Under the pieces are notes generated by a model. The model was not told the origin of the DNA. It saw only the letters and a program-made list of their open reading frames with translations, and ran no database searches. The translations under genes and the position numbers were made by a program. Shown here in pieces: positions 53,754 through 61,818 of a DNA stretch of 64,000 nt (its first letter is position 1; each line of letters begins with the position of its first letter). Origin of the DNA: Scatomorpha stercorigallinarum (GTDB taxonomy: Bacteria > Bacillota > Clostridia > Oscillospirales > Oscillospiraceae); the NCBI GenBank assembly GCA_944387865.1, contig CALXGN010000012.1:4890-68889 (forward strand), given 5' to 3'.

Positions 53754-55085
53754 TTACATCAGGTAGAGCCTTTTCGCGTCGTACATGAGCTGGTCGCGGT
53801 AGTCGGGATGGGCGATGCTGATCAGCTCCATGGCGCGGTCCCTCACGCTGGCTCCGCGCAGGGAGGCGACGCCGTATTCGGTGACGACGAAGTCCACGTC
53901 CGCACGCATCAGGCTTATGGCCATGCCCGCGGGCTGGACGGGGACGATGGTGGAAACGCGCTCGCGCCCGCCGGCGGCGTTTTTGACGTTGGCCGTGGAG
54001 TGCAGGGCGATTATGGACTTGCCGCCCTCCGACTGCCTGGCGCCGGAGGCCGTCTCGGTCTGACCGCCGGTGCCGCTGAGCTGCAGCGTGCCGATGGACT
54101 CGGAGGCGCACTGTCCGCTGAGATCGACCTGCAGCGTAGTGTTCACGGAGACCATCTTCCGGTTCTGGCGGATGACAGAGGGGTCGTTGGTGTAGCCGAC
54201 CTCGAGGTGCAGGACGTTCGGGTTGTTGTCGAGGAAGTCGTACGCGGCCTTTGAGCCGAAGGAGAAGGCGGTGACCATCTTGTCCTTGTGCAGCGTCTTG
54301 GCGGCGTTGGTGACCACGCCGGCCCTGTAGAGGTCGATGAGGCTGTCCGAGAGCATCTCCGTGTGTACGCCGAGGTTGTGCTTGTCCTTCAGCGCGGCGG
54401 CGACGGCGTTCGGTATGCCGCCGATGCCGAGCTGGAGCGTGGATTCGTCCTCTATGAGGTCGGCGACGAACTGCCCGATCTTCAAATCGAGCTCGCTCTG
54501 CGGCCGCTCGGGCATGTAGAACATCTCGTTCGGACCCTGATAGACGCAGCTGGCCTCGCTGACATGGATGTAGGTGTTGCCGAAGGTGCGGGGCATGTTT
54601 TCGTCTATCTCAAGGATTACTATGTCCGCGTTTTCGACCATCATGCGGTTGGACATGCCCACGGTGCCGGTGGTGAAATAGCCGTGCTCGTCCATGGGGG
54701 AGACCTGTATCGCGTAGACTATGGGCCGCTCGGGGCTGCGGCGCCTTATCGCCCAGAGCTTGTCCTTGAAGCCCTTGCCGAGGTGGTTGGGGATAAAGCT
54801 GATCGCGCCGGTCTTCTGGAATTCGCGGCAGAAGTGCGCGAAGAAAATGCTCTCTGAATCCACCACCCCGCGCATTTCGCTGTCGGAATAAAAAGGATAG
54901 GGCTTCGCGTTCAGGGAATCGACAAAGGTTATGCCCTTGCGCTTGCCCTTGAGCTCGGTGAGCCGGGACAGTATGCCGACAGGCTCGCCGTAGCCGTAGG
55001 TGAAAAGATATGCGTTGTCGGGGATGCGGAGCAGGGCCTCCTCCTCGGTGACAAGCGTTTGCTTAAGCTGCTCTCTGTAGTCCAT
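53754..55085 (-). CDS. Acetyl-CoA hydrolase/transferase-family CoA-transferase
   Basis: 443 residues, the length of 4-hydroxybutyrate and butyryl-CoA:acetate CoA-transferases. GIGGIPNAVAAAL and GVHTEMLSDSLIDL, with the glutamate that forms the CoA thioester, are typical, as are ASGARQSEGGKSIIAL and VTEYGVASLRG. It would swap CoA from the acyl-CoA made by the oxidoreductase to acetate or another acid, saving the thioester energy. Substrates cannot be read from sequence. GGAGGG ribosome site. Confidence 0.9.
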   Translation of the reverse strand: MDYREQLKQTLVTEEEALLRIPDNAYLFTYGYGEPVGILSRLTELKGKRKGITFVDSLNAKPYPFYSDSEMRGVVDSESIFFAHFCREFQKTGAISFIPNHLGKGFKDKLWAIRRRSPERPIVYAIQVSPMDEHGYFTTGTVGMSNRMMVENADIVILEIDENMPRTFGNTYIHVSEASCVYQGPNEMFYMPERPQSELDLKIGQFVADLIEDESTLQLGIGGIPNAVAAALKDKHNLGVHTEMLSDSLIDLYRAGVVTNAAKTLHKDKMVTAFSFGSKAAYDFLDNNPNVLHLEVGYTNDPSVIRQNRKMVSVNTTLQVDLSGQCASESIGTLQLSGTGGQTETASGARQSEGGKSIIALHSTANVKNAAGGRERVSTIVPVQPAGMAISLMRADVDFVVTEYGVASLRGASVRDRAMELISIAHPDYRDQLMYDAKRLYLM

Positions 55086-55100
55086 TCGTCCCTCCTGAGA

Positions 55101-55646
55101 TTATTGATGCGAGCGCGCGAGCTCCACGCCCCGGTCGAAGGCCGTGTTGTTCATCTCGATGAACTGCGGCTTTTTCGCCAGCTTGGCGAGGGCTATCTCC
55201 TTGGCGCGGTCCACCGGGATGGTGCCGGAGGCGACTATATAAACGGCGAAAATTATTACGTTGGCCGTCTTGCTCGAGCCGATTTCAAGCGCCATGGAGT
55301 CGGCGGGGATGCTTATGACCTTTATATCATCGCGCTCTATGCCGGAGGTGTCCACCATGTCGGAGTTCACCATCAGCGTCCCGCCCCTTTTGAGGCTGGG
55401 CAGGAATTTGTCCAGCGAAGGCTGGTTCAGCACGCAGAGCACGTCGAGCGCCTCGGCCACCGGCGAGCCCACGGGCGCGTCGGAGACGACGACCGTGCAG
55501 TTGGCGGTGCCGCCGCGCTGCTCGGGGCCGTAGGAGGGGAGGAAGGTGACGTTCAGGCCCTGGGCGAAGGCGCACTCGCCGATCATCTTGCCGATGGTCA
55601 TCACGCCCTGGCCGCCGAAGCCCGCTATGAGTAAGTTGTTTATCAT
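55101..55646 (-). CDS. 2-oxoacid:ferredoxin oxidoreductase, gamma subunit
   Basis: 181 residues. IAGFGGQGVMTIGKMIGE is the standard gamma-domain opening, and LPSYGPEQRGGTANCTVVVS and LNQPSLDKFLP follow as in KorC/VorC. It forms the electron-transfer core with the alpha and beta subunits. It starts 15 bases after the beta gene behind GGAGGGG. Confidence 0.93.
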   Translation of the reverse strand: MINNLLIAGFGGQGVMTIGKMIGECAFAQGLNVTFLPSYGPEQRGGTANCTVVVSDAPVGSPVAEALDVLCVLNQPSLDKFLPSLKRGGTLMVNSDMVDTSGIERDDIKVISIPADSMALEIGSSKTANVIIFAVYIVASGTIPVDRAKEIALAKLAKKPQFIEMNNTAFDRGVELARSHQ

Positions 55647-55661
55647 TGCCGTCCCCTCCTC

Positions 55662-56396
55662 TCAAATGTCCTTGAATACGCCGAGGGGGAATTCCCCCAT
55701 CGTCTGCTCGTGGATGAAATCGAGAGTCTTGAGCGGCGAAAGCCCCCAGTTGGTGGGGCAGTTGGACAGGACCTCGACCATGGAAAAGCCCTTGCCGTCG
55801 AGCTGGTTCTGGAAGGCCTTGCGGATGGCCTTTTTCGTTTGCAGGATATTGGCCGGGGTGTCCACGGCGAAGCGGCCGCAGAAGGCCGGGCGCTTGAGCT
55901 GGGCGATCATCTCCGCCATGTGCATGGGATAGCCCTCGGTCTCGGGATCCCTGCCGTTGGGGCAGGTGGTGGCCTTCATGCCCACGAGGGTGGTGGGGGC
56001 CATCTGGCCGCCGGTCATGCCGTAGATGCTGTTGTTGACGAAGATGGTGCTGAAGTTCTCGCCGCGGTTGGCGGCGCACATGATCTCCGAAAGGCCGATG
56101 CTGGCCAGGTCGCCGTCGCCCTGATAGGTGAATACGAAGCTGTCCGGCTTGCAGCGCTTGACGCCGGTGGCCACGGCGGGCGCGCGGCCGTGCGCGGAGC
56201 ACACCATGTCCAGGTTCCAGGTGAAGCAGCCCAGTGTGCCGCAGCCGACGGGGAGGACGCACACGGCCTTTTCCCGCAGGCCCATCTCGTCTATCACCTG
56301 GGCCACCAGCTTGCTGATGGTCGAGTGCATGCAGCCGGGGCAGTAGCCGAACGGGTTGTCGTTCAGGCTCTCCGGCTTTTTATATATCTTCTCCAT
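55662..56396 (-). CDS. 2-oxoacid:ferredoxin oxidoreductase, beta subunit (thiamine pyrophosphate)
   Basis: 244 residues. FGYCPGCMHSTI and VLPVGCGTLGCF carry cluster/cofactor cysteines, and TYQGDGDLASIGLSE ... NRGENFSTIFVNN is the thiamine-diphosphate and magnesium motif (GDG...NN). The start is ATG 56396, seven bases after AAAGGA; ATG 56402 is too close. Together with alpha, gamma and ferredoxin it oxidises a 2-oxoacid to acyl-CoA and carbon dioxide. Confidence 0.94.
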   Translation of the reverse strand: MEKIYKKPESLNDNPFGYCPGCMHSTISKLVAQVIDEMGLREKAVCVLPVGCGTLGCFTWNLDMVCSAHGRAPAVATGVKRCKPDSFVFTYQGDGDLASIGLSEIMCAANRGENFSTIFVNNSIYGMTGGQMAPTTLVGMKATTCPNGRDPETEGYPMHMAEMIAQLKRPAFCGRFAVDTPANILQTKKAIRKAFQNQLDGKGFSMVEVLSNCPTNWGLSPLKTLDFIHEQTMGEFPLGVFKDI

Positions 56397-56398
56397 GG

Positions 56399-57454
56399 TC
56401 ATTTCCTTTCTGCAAGAGCGCGGATCTTGCTCTTCACGTCGCTGCCCTTGAGGATGAAGCCGCCGGCCGTGGTCACTTCCTCGATGGGGAAGCGCCCCTG
56501 CACGCCGACGCGCACATCCAGCACCATCTGCGCGGGGACGGACATCTCGACGTCGATGACGTACTTGACGTGGCTGCCCAGCTTCTCGAACGAGGCGTAG
56601 GGGAAGGGGCTGATGGTGATGGGGCGGATGAGCCCGGCGCGGATGCCCTCGGCGCGCAGTTCGTCGATGACGCTCTTGCATATCCTTGCGGAGGTGCCGG
56701 CGGCGGCTATGACGTACTCGGCGTCATCGATGAGGTACTCCTCGACCATCACGTCCTCGGACTCCCAGCGCTTGTACATCGCCTCGGCCTTGCGGTTCTG
56801 AGAGAGCTGGTGCTCCTCGTTCACGCCGCCGTTGAGCAGGAGGTTGCGCTCGCGCCCGGCGCAGCCGACGACGGCCCAGTCAGGGGTCTCGGGCAGCTCC
56901 TTGAAATCGGGGAGGTCGACGGGCTCCATTATAGCAGCGATGAACCCGTCCGGCGCAACTATAACAGGGTTCCTGTCGCGCTGGGAGAGCTCAAAGGCCC
57001 TGTATGTGAGGTCAACCGCCTCCTGCAGGGTGTATGGCACGAGGGTTATGGTCCTGAAGCCGCCGTGGCCGGAGGCCTTGGAGGCCTGGAAATAGTCGGT
57101 CTGCGCGGGCTGTATGGTGCCCATGCCGGGGCCGGAGCGCATGACGTTGATGATAACCGCCGGCACATGGGCGGCGGCAAGGTTGGAAATGCCCTCGGAC
57201 TTCAGGCTGATGCCGGGGCTTGAAGAGGAGGTTACGGCCAGCGTGCCGGTGGCGCCGGCACCGTAAACCATGTTGATTGCTGCGACCTCGCTCTCGGCCT
57301 GCACAAAGGTGCCGCCGTAGCCCGGCAGCCTCCTGGCCATGTATTCGGGCAGCTCGTTCTGCGGGGTTATGGGATAGCCCGCGAAGAAACGCGCGCCGGC
57401 TCTGATGGCCGCTTCAGCGAGCGCCTCGGCGCCCTTCATAAAATATCTGTCCAC
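56399..57454 (-). CDS. 2-oxoacid:ferredoxin oxidoreductase, alpha subunit (VorB type)
   Basis: 351 residues. MKGAEALAEAAIRAGARFFA, GYPITPQNELPEYMARRLP and TSSSSPGISLKSEGISNLA are typical of VorB, the alpha subunit of branched-chain (3-methyl-2-oxobutanoate) enzymes. Close relatives act on 2-oxoglutarate, so the substrate is uncertain. The start is GTG 57454 behind GAGGAG. It lies between the ferredoxin and beta genes. Confidence 0.92.
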   Translation of the reverse strand: MDRYFMKGAEALAEAAIRAGARFFAGYPITPQNELPEYMARRLPGYGGTFVQAESEVAAINMVYGAGATGTLAVTSSSSPGISLKSEGISNLAAAHVPAVIINVMRSGPGMGTIQPAQTDYFQASKASGHGGFRTITLVPYTLQEAVDLTYRAFELSQRDRNPVIVAPDGFIAAIMEPVDLPDFKELPETPDWAVVGCAGRERNLLLNGGVNEEHQLSQNRKAEAMYKRWESEDVMVEEYLIDDAEYVIAAAGTSARICKSVIDELRAEGIRAGLIRPITISPFPYASFEKLGSHVKYVIDVEMSVPAQMVLDVRVGVQGRFPIEEVTTAGGFILKGSDVKSKIRALAERK

Positions 57455-57465
57455 CGTAACACTCC

Positions 57466-57678
57466 TCACTTGTAGATCTCTATCGCCGCATCCGGGCACA
57501 TGTTGGCGCACATCAGGCAGCCGATGCAGGAGCCCTGGTCCTTCACGCGGATGTAGCGGTAGCCCTTGGCGTTCGTCCTGTCTCCGACCTCCAGGACGCC
57601 CTTTTTGCATACGGAGATGCAATATTCGCAGCTCTTACATCTTTCGGACAAAATCTCGATCTTGAACAAACTACACAC
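57466..57678 (-). CDS. 4Fe-4S ferredoxin subunit of the 2-oxoacid oxidoreductase
   Basis: 70 residues with two cluster motifs, CKSCEYCISVCKKG and CIGCLMCANMCPD. It is the delta (KorD/VorD) subunit that receives electrons from the thiamine site. Probable GTG start at 57678, close to an AGAGGT site; a TTG nine bases inside is an alternative. First of the four oxidoreductase genes. Confidence 0.93.
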   Translation of the reverse strand: MCSLFKIEILSERCKSCEYCISVCKKGVLEVGDRTNAKGYRYIRVKDQGSCIGCLMCANMCPDAAIEIYK

Positions 57679-57744
57679 ACCTCTGAAATATGGATTGAAA
57701 GCGTCCCGCAGGGCGCTGTGCAGGCAAACGCAGATGCCGCCGCA

Positions 57745-57782
57745 GCGCGTACCGCGCGGCGCTGGGGATGCGCGGTACGCGC
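57745..57782 (-). promoter_or_regulatory. Strong stem-loop inside the LarA/VOR operon
   Basis: GCGCGTACCGCGC and GCGCGGTACGCGC are perfect 13-base arms around a 12-base loop. It lies in the gap between the P-loop ATPase and ferredoxin genes and has no T-run. It may set relative amounts of the upstream and downstream proteins. Confidence 0.6.
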
Positions 57783-57796
57783 CGGGCGCGGCGGGC

Positions 57797-58471
57797 TTAA
57801 TACAGGCTGCGCATGTAGAGGCGCAGCGGCAGCACCGGCAGGCCGGACGCCTCCTCCAGCCCGGCGGAGAGCGCGCTGTCCGCCGCGATGGCGCAGGCGC
57901 TCATGCCGAGGCCGGAGAGCAGCTCCTGCAGCCGGGTGTGCCGCTCGAGTATCAGCTCGCGGCTGGTCTCGCGGCCCATGTTGGGGTTGCTTATGACCTT
58001 CAGCCAGGCCGGGTCGATGCCGGAGGCGCAGAGTATCTCCACCATGCCGCGCTCGAGCTCGGCGGGGGTGGCGCTCAGCGGCCGGCAGGGGTTTATCACG
58101 AAGAAGTAGTCCGTGTCCTCCACCGGCAGCTTTTCAACGAACTGACCTATCATGACGGCCCCGGCGGCGTTGCCGCCGACGTCGAAGACGCACATGGCGT
58201 CCTTATCGTCGATGGCGGCCGCCACGCCTGCGGGGATGACGGGCGCGTCCTGGAAGGCAAAGGTGTCCACCGGCTCGACGCCCTCCGCGCGCAGCTCATC
58301 GAAGAAGTCCCGCGCGCGGAAAAGGCCCTTGGTCTGGTCCATGTCGATGAAGTTCAGCCGCCGGCCCGTCTTTTGACGGGCCGCGACGGCGAAATTCAAG
58401 GACAGCTCGGTCTTGCCGCTGCCGGACGCGCCCAGGAATACGCTGTGCTTTTTGAAAGCGGGCTCAGGCAT
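57797..58471 (-). CDS. P-loop ATPase of the LarA/VOR operon
   Basis: 224 residues. FLGASGSGKTELSLNFA is a Walker A motif near residue 13, INFIDMDQTKGLFRARD-type and CVFDVGGNAAGAVMIGQF segments resemble the switch regions of MinD/CooC-like ATPases. CooC-type proteins insert nickel, so a metal-handling role beside LarA is plausible; I did not see a clear metal-binding CxC. It overlaps the LarA-like gene end by eight bases. Substrate and partner are inferred only from position. Confidence 0.7.
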   Translation of the reverse strand: MPEPAFKKHSVFLGASGSGKTELSLNFAVAARQKTGRRLNFIDMDQTKGLFRARDFFDELRAEGVEPVDTFAFQDAPVIPAGVAAAIDDKDAMCVFDVGGNAAGAVMIGQFVEKLPVEDTDYFFVINPCRPLSATPAELERGMVEILCASGIDPAWLKVISNPNMGRETSRELILERHTRLQELLSGLGMSACAIAADSALSAGLEEASGLPVLPLRLYMRSLY

Positions 58472-59813
58472 CGTTCGCCTGCGCCGCGAGCCGCTCCCTG
58501 ATGACCTCGCGGACGTTTTCCTTGGTGAGGCCGAGGTTGACGGGCTCGTACTCCTTCTTGTAGTCGTCGGCGAACATGGAGAGGATGACCTCCTTGAACA
58601 CCGAGCACTTGGTGCCCGCGCCGCGGTCGCCCAGGTAGCCCATGACCTCTTCCCAGGTGCTGGCCCACTTTACCTGCTCCGGGTTGCCGTAGGTTATGGC
58701 GTGCTTGTACTCGGGATAGGGGTTGAACATTATGAGCTGCCTCATGCCGTTGGGCAGCGGGAGGTTATTTTTATTCGGGGGAGAGAGCGGGCCCTTGGCC
58801 TCAAAGCCCCACTGGCAGCCGAGGTAGTGGTTGACCAGGCCGACCTTGTTGAAGTTCACCATTACGACGTCGCCGCCGGGCAGGACGTGGTCCGCACCGA
58901 TGTTGACGGCAAACGTGGCCTCGTTGGCCTTGGCGTTGGCGTTGACGATGACAACCTCGGCCTTGTCGAGGTGCGGGGTGTTGTAGATGACCTGCGCCTT
59001 CTTGATGCCTTCGTAGTACTCCTTGATGGGGTGGCCGCAGTAGGCGTCGATTATCTCGCAGTTGGAGTTCATCAGCGCGTCGACCTTGAAATCGAGCCCG
59101 GCGAGCATCGCGGCCTCCTCCTCGTCCTCGCGGACGCCGGTGTACTGCAGGTTGCCGTGGCACTCATAGAAGGGCCTGTCGCGGTTGAGCATGACGCGGC
59201 TGAGCTCCACCTTGTGGTTCTCGACGTTGGTGTCGAAGCCGGCGATGCCGGGCAGGACGATCTTGCAGCCGCCGCCGAAGCCGTTGAAGGCGTGCGGCGT
59301 GATCGCGCCGAGGCCGATCTTGATGTCGGCGGCCATGAACTCGTTGTTTATCATGACCTTGATGCCGTGGGAGGTGGTGCCGACGTCGGTCAGGTTGAAG
59401 AAGCAGTTGTGGTTGTATACCGGGTACTCGCGGCAGATGTCCGCGCCCAGCTTTTTGACGAAGTCGTCCAGTTCGCAGGTGCCGTGGCAGCCGAGGGCGC
59501 AGATAAAGATTATCCTGTCCTTCGGCACGCCGGCCTCTAACAGCTCGTCAAGGACGATGTGGGCCATCTCCTTGATGGGAGTGGGGCGGGTGTTGTCGTC
59601 AAATACGATGCAGGCGGACTTTTTGCCCTTCGCCATCTCATAGAGGGGCTCGCAGCCGATGGGGGAGTCGATCTTGGCCTTCAGCTCCTCATAGCTGAGC
59701 GCGGGATAGGAGTCGCCCTCCATTACGGACAGGCCCACATCCCAATCGTCGGGGATGTTGATTTCAACGGGCTGATCGCCGTTCCAGCGGTTTTGCGGTA
59801 GAGAAAGTTTCAT
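58464..59813 (-). CDS. LarA-type nickel-dependent 2-hydroxyacid racemase/epimerase
   Basis: 449 residues. FDDNTRPTP near residue 71 is the DDxTRP motif. ALGCHGTC holds the first catalytic His; lactate racemase has HR where this has HG. TPHAFNGFGGGCKIVLPGIAG carries the second catalytic His and the Lys that holds the cofactor, VENHKVEL the nickel-ligand His, and NHYLGCQWGFE the conserved Trp. LarA homologues racemise lactate, malate, phenyllactate and other 2-hydroxyacids, so the substrate is open. LarB in the same operon supports cofactor dependence. Confidence 0.88.
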   Translation of the reverse strand: MKLSLPQNRWNGDQPVEINIPDDWDVGLSVMEGDSYPALSYEELKAKIDSPIGCEPLYEMAKGKKSACIVFDDNTRPTPIKEMAHIVLDELLEAGVPKDRIIFICALGCHGTCELDDFVKKLGADICREYPVYNHNCFFNLTDVGTTSHGIKVMINNEFMAADIKIGLGAITPHAFNGFGGGCKIVLPGIAGFDTNVENHKVELSRVMLNRDRPFYECHGNLQYTGVREDEEEAAMLAGLDFKVDALMNSNCEIIDAYCGHPIKEYYEGIKKAQVIYNTPHLDKAEVVIVNANAKANEATFAVNIGADHVLPGGDVVMVNFNKVGLVNHYLGCQWGFEAKGPLSPPNKNNLPLPNGMRQLIMFNPYPEYKHAITYGNPEQVKWASTWEEVMGYLGDRGAGTKCSVFKEVILSMFADDYKKEYEPVNLGLTKENVREVIRERLAAQANDA

Positions 59814-59853
59814 ATTACGCTCCTAATCGTAGATTCTTTGTGCTTATGCGGCC

Positions 59854-61011
59854 TCAGAAGTCCTCGCCGGCGGCGATGCGGGCCTTAACGCCCTTGCGGT
59901 TGCGGGCGATGAGCACGAACACGGCCCAGCCGACTATGGAGATGACGGCGGTTACGCCGACGTAGGCATAGCCGATGGAGACTATCGCGTCGAGGCCGAC
60001 CAGGGAGACGAGCATGGTGATGACGATGAAGGCGATGGCTATCATGGCGTTCTTGCCGGTCTCGGAGCCCTTCATCTTGCGGATGGGCTTCAGCGGGGAA
60101 ACGCGCGCGACAGTGGCGAACACGGCGCCCGCGGCCGTGGAGACGAAGGCGAGGAACAGCGCGACGGAGTAGACTATCGTGACCCAGCCCATGCCATCGA
60201 GGCTCTGGAGGACGGTGAGGATGGGGATGGTGGTGCCGCCGGCGACCGGGGCCCAGCAGATCAGGCAGACGATGGAGATGGCGAGCATGACGGCGTTCAT
60301 GATGAAGCCGAGGACAGTGCCGGCGGTCATGTCGCGCTTCTTCCAGTCCTTAGCTATGGACATCATGTTGACGAAGCCGAATATCTGGAACCCGACGTAC
60401 TGGAGTCCGCTCCAGATGGCGTCCCAGAGGGAGGCGTCGCTGTTCGCGGCGAGGTCCGCGGCGTTGGTGGAGTAGTTCTCCATGCCGGGGACGAGGACAA
60501 CGACATAGACGATGGTGAGGCAGATCAGCAGCACAACGGTCATGTAGGCCTGGGCTATGCGATAGACCTCGCCGCCGAAGATGGTGATGAACACGAGGGA
60601 GGCGCCGGTGATAAGGACGCCGACGATATAGGGCACGCCGTAGGTCTCGAGCATTGCGGCGCAGCCGGCGACGGCGCCGGAGGACGCCAGGATGAACAGG
60701 CACCAGACCTGCAGCTCGAAGAAGATGGAGCCGACGGTCTGTATGGGCTTGTAGGCCTCCACTGCCCAGTCGCGGTAGCTGTTGGACTTGTAGAGCTTGG
60801 CGGCTATGAGCATCTCGCGCCCGGCAAAGCCGACAAGGACCATTGCGAGGACGCTGACGATGATGCCCACAGTGCCGTACTGGCCATAGAAGTTCCAGGC
60901 CTGGTTACCGGAGGCAAAGCCGCCGCCGACGTGAGAGCCGAACCAGATGGAGCCTATACTGAAGGCCAGGCCCCAGCTTACTTTCTTCGTTGTTGCGTTA
61001 ATGACAAACAA
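59854..61011 (-). CDS. YkvI-like membrane transporter
   Basis: 385 residues with about ten to eleven membrane helices. The first helix contains GSIWFGSHVGGGFASGNQ, a broken-helix glycine motif of LeuT-fold amino-acid/cation symporters, and the whole resembles YkvI of Bacillus. It is the first gene of the operon and the likely importer of its substrate. The start is uncertain: TTG 61011 touches the AAAGGGG site, while an ATT at 61002 has proper spacing; no ATG fits. Confidence 0.8.
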   Translation of the reverse strand: MFVINATTKKVSWGLAFSIGSIWFGSHVGGGFASGNQAWNFYGQYGTVGIIVSVLAMVLVGFAGREMLIAAKLYKSNSYRDWAVEAYKPIQTVGSIFFELQVWCLFILASSGAVAGCAAMLETYGVPYIVGVLITGASLVFITIFGGEVYRIAQAYMTVVLLICLTIVYVVVLVPGMENYSTNAADLAANSDASLWDAIWSGLQYVGFQIFGFVNMMSIAKDWKKRDMTAGTVLGFIMNAVMLAISIVCLICWAPVAGGTTIPILTVLQSLDGMGWVTIVYSVALFLAFVSTAAGAVFATVARVSPLKPIRKMKGSETGKNAMIAIAFIVITMLVSLVGLDAIVSIGYAYVGVTAVISIVGWAVFVLIARNRKGVKARIAAGEDF

Positions 61012-61040
61012 CCCCTTTCTACATTTTGAGGCTTTCCTCG

Positions 61041-61084
61041 CCCCTCTTTATACAAAGTGTATATAAAAAGGGGTAGTGTATCAA
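61041..61084 (-). promoter_or_regulatory. Promoter and overlapping palindromic operator of the LarA/VOR operon
   Basis: Minus-strand TTGATA (61084-61079) and TACACT (61061-61056), spacer 17. The palindrome TATAC-AAAGT-GTATA (61049-61063) covers the -10 box and extends as an imperfect CCCCT.../...AGGGG dyad over 61041-61074. FadR-type GntR proteins bind sites of this size, and one is encoded at the other end of the locus. Confidence 0.55.
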
Positions 61085-61304
61085 CTTTTGACTGTTTCTT
61101 TTGCCGGGGGCAAAAATCGTCTTTGCCTGTGTACACTTTCAGGAACGTCGTGCTCCTCCTGCGGGGAAAACCCCGGCTGCGGTGCTTTGACGTATTTTGC
61201 CCGCATATCGTGCCCGCGGGCGCCGGCGGGGGGAAAAAGAAAAGAGGCCCGACAGGCGGGCCTCCGGATGTACGATATTTGGTGCCAGGCCGGCTCCTCC
61301 CCTC

Positions 61305-61721
61305 TCACGCCGCGCGGGGACTGAAGAACCAGCGTGACAGTATTGCCAGGAACTGGGCATTGGTGGGCTTGCGCGCCAGCTCGCAGCCGGCCAGTTCGGA
61401 CAGCAGCTGCGGGTTGCGCTCCCAGGCCGCGGCCGCCGCCGTGCGGATGTTGCGCTCCACACGCCCGGGCGTTGTCGCATAGTGCCGCGCCACCTCGGGA
61501 TAGAGCCATTTCGTCACCAGCAGCAGACGCTCCGGCTGCTCGAGCACCAGGCATACGGCGTAGGCCGAGTGGAAAAATCCGGTGTAGTTGGCGGTGATGC
61601 CAAGCCGGTAGAGCAGGTCGTAAACAGCGGCGGCGTCCGGGGCGGAGATGGCGTTTTCCGCCTCGTTGTGCGTCCTCGCCGGCCGCCGCCGGCCGCTCGA
61701 CAGGTCGTTCCTCTTTTCCAC
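61305..61721 (-). CDS. Stand-alone Spo0A C-terminal DNA-binding-domain protein
   Basis: 138 residues. From about residue 30 it follows the Spo0A effector domain: VYDLLYRLGITANYTGF, LLVTKWLYPEVARHYATTP, GRVERNIRTAAAAAWER and ARKPTNAQFLAIL. There is no phospho-receiver domain before it, only a basic Arg-rich leader of about 25 residues. True Spo0A has about 260 residues. It may bind Spo0A-like boxes without phosphorylation control. GTG start behind GGAGGG. The 61085-61304 gap upstream of the LarA operon promoter shows nothing else. Confidence 0.85.
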   Translation of the reverse strand: MEKRNDLSSGRRRPARTHNEAENAISAPDAAAVYDLLYRLGITANYTGFFHSAYAVCLVLEQPERLLLVTKWLYPEVARHYATTPGRVERNIRTAAAAAWERNPQLLSELAGCELARKPTNAQFLAILSRWFFSPRAA

Positions 61722-61818
61722 TTTTATCCCTCCTTACAGGATAAGAATAGCGGAAAAGCGGCTGTTTGTGCGGCCGGATATACGGCCTGGGTGACGCTTT
61801 TTCGGCGGCCGGGGCCGC

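Noticed and set aside
57797..58471. P-loop ATPase named as the nickel inserter CooC or as LarC
   Set aside because: Only the P-loop and switch-like segments are seen; LarC has a different fold and no clear nickel-binding motif was found, so the specific names are not supported.
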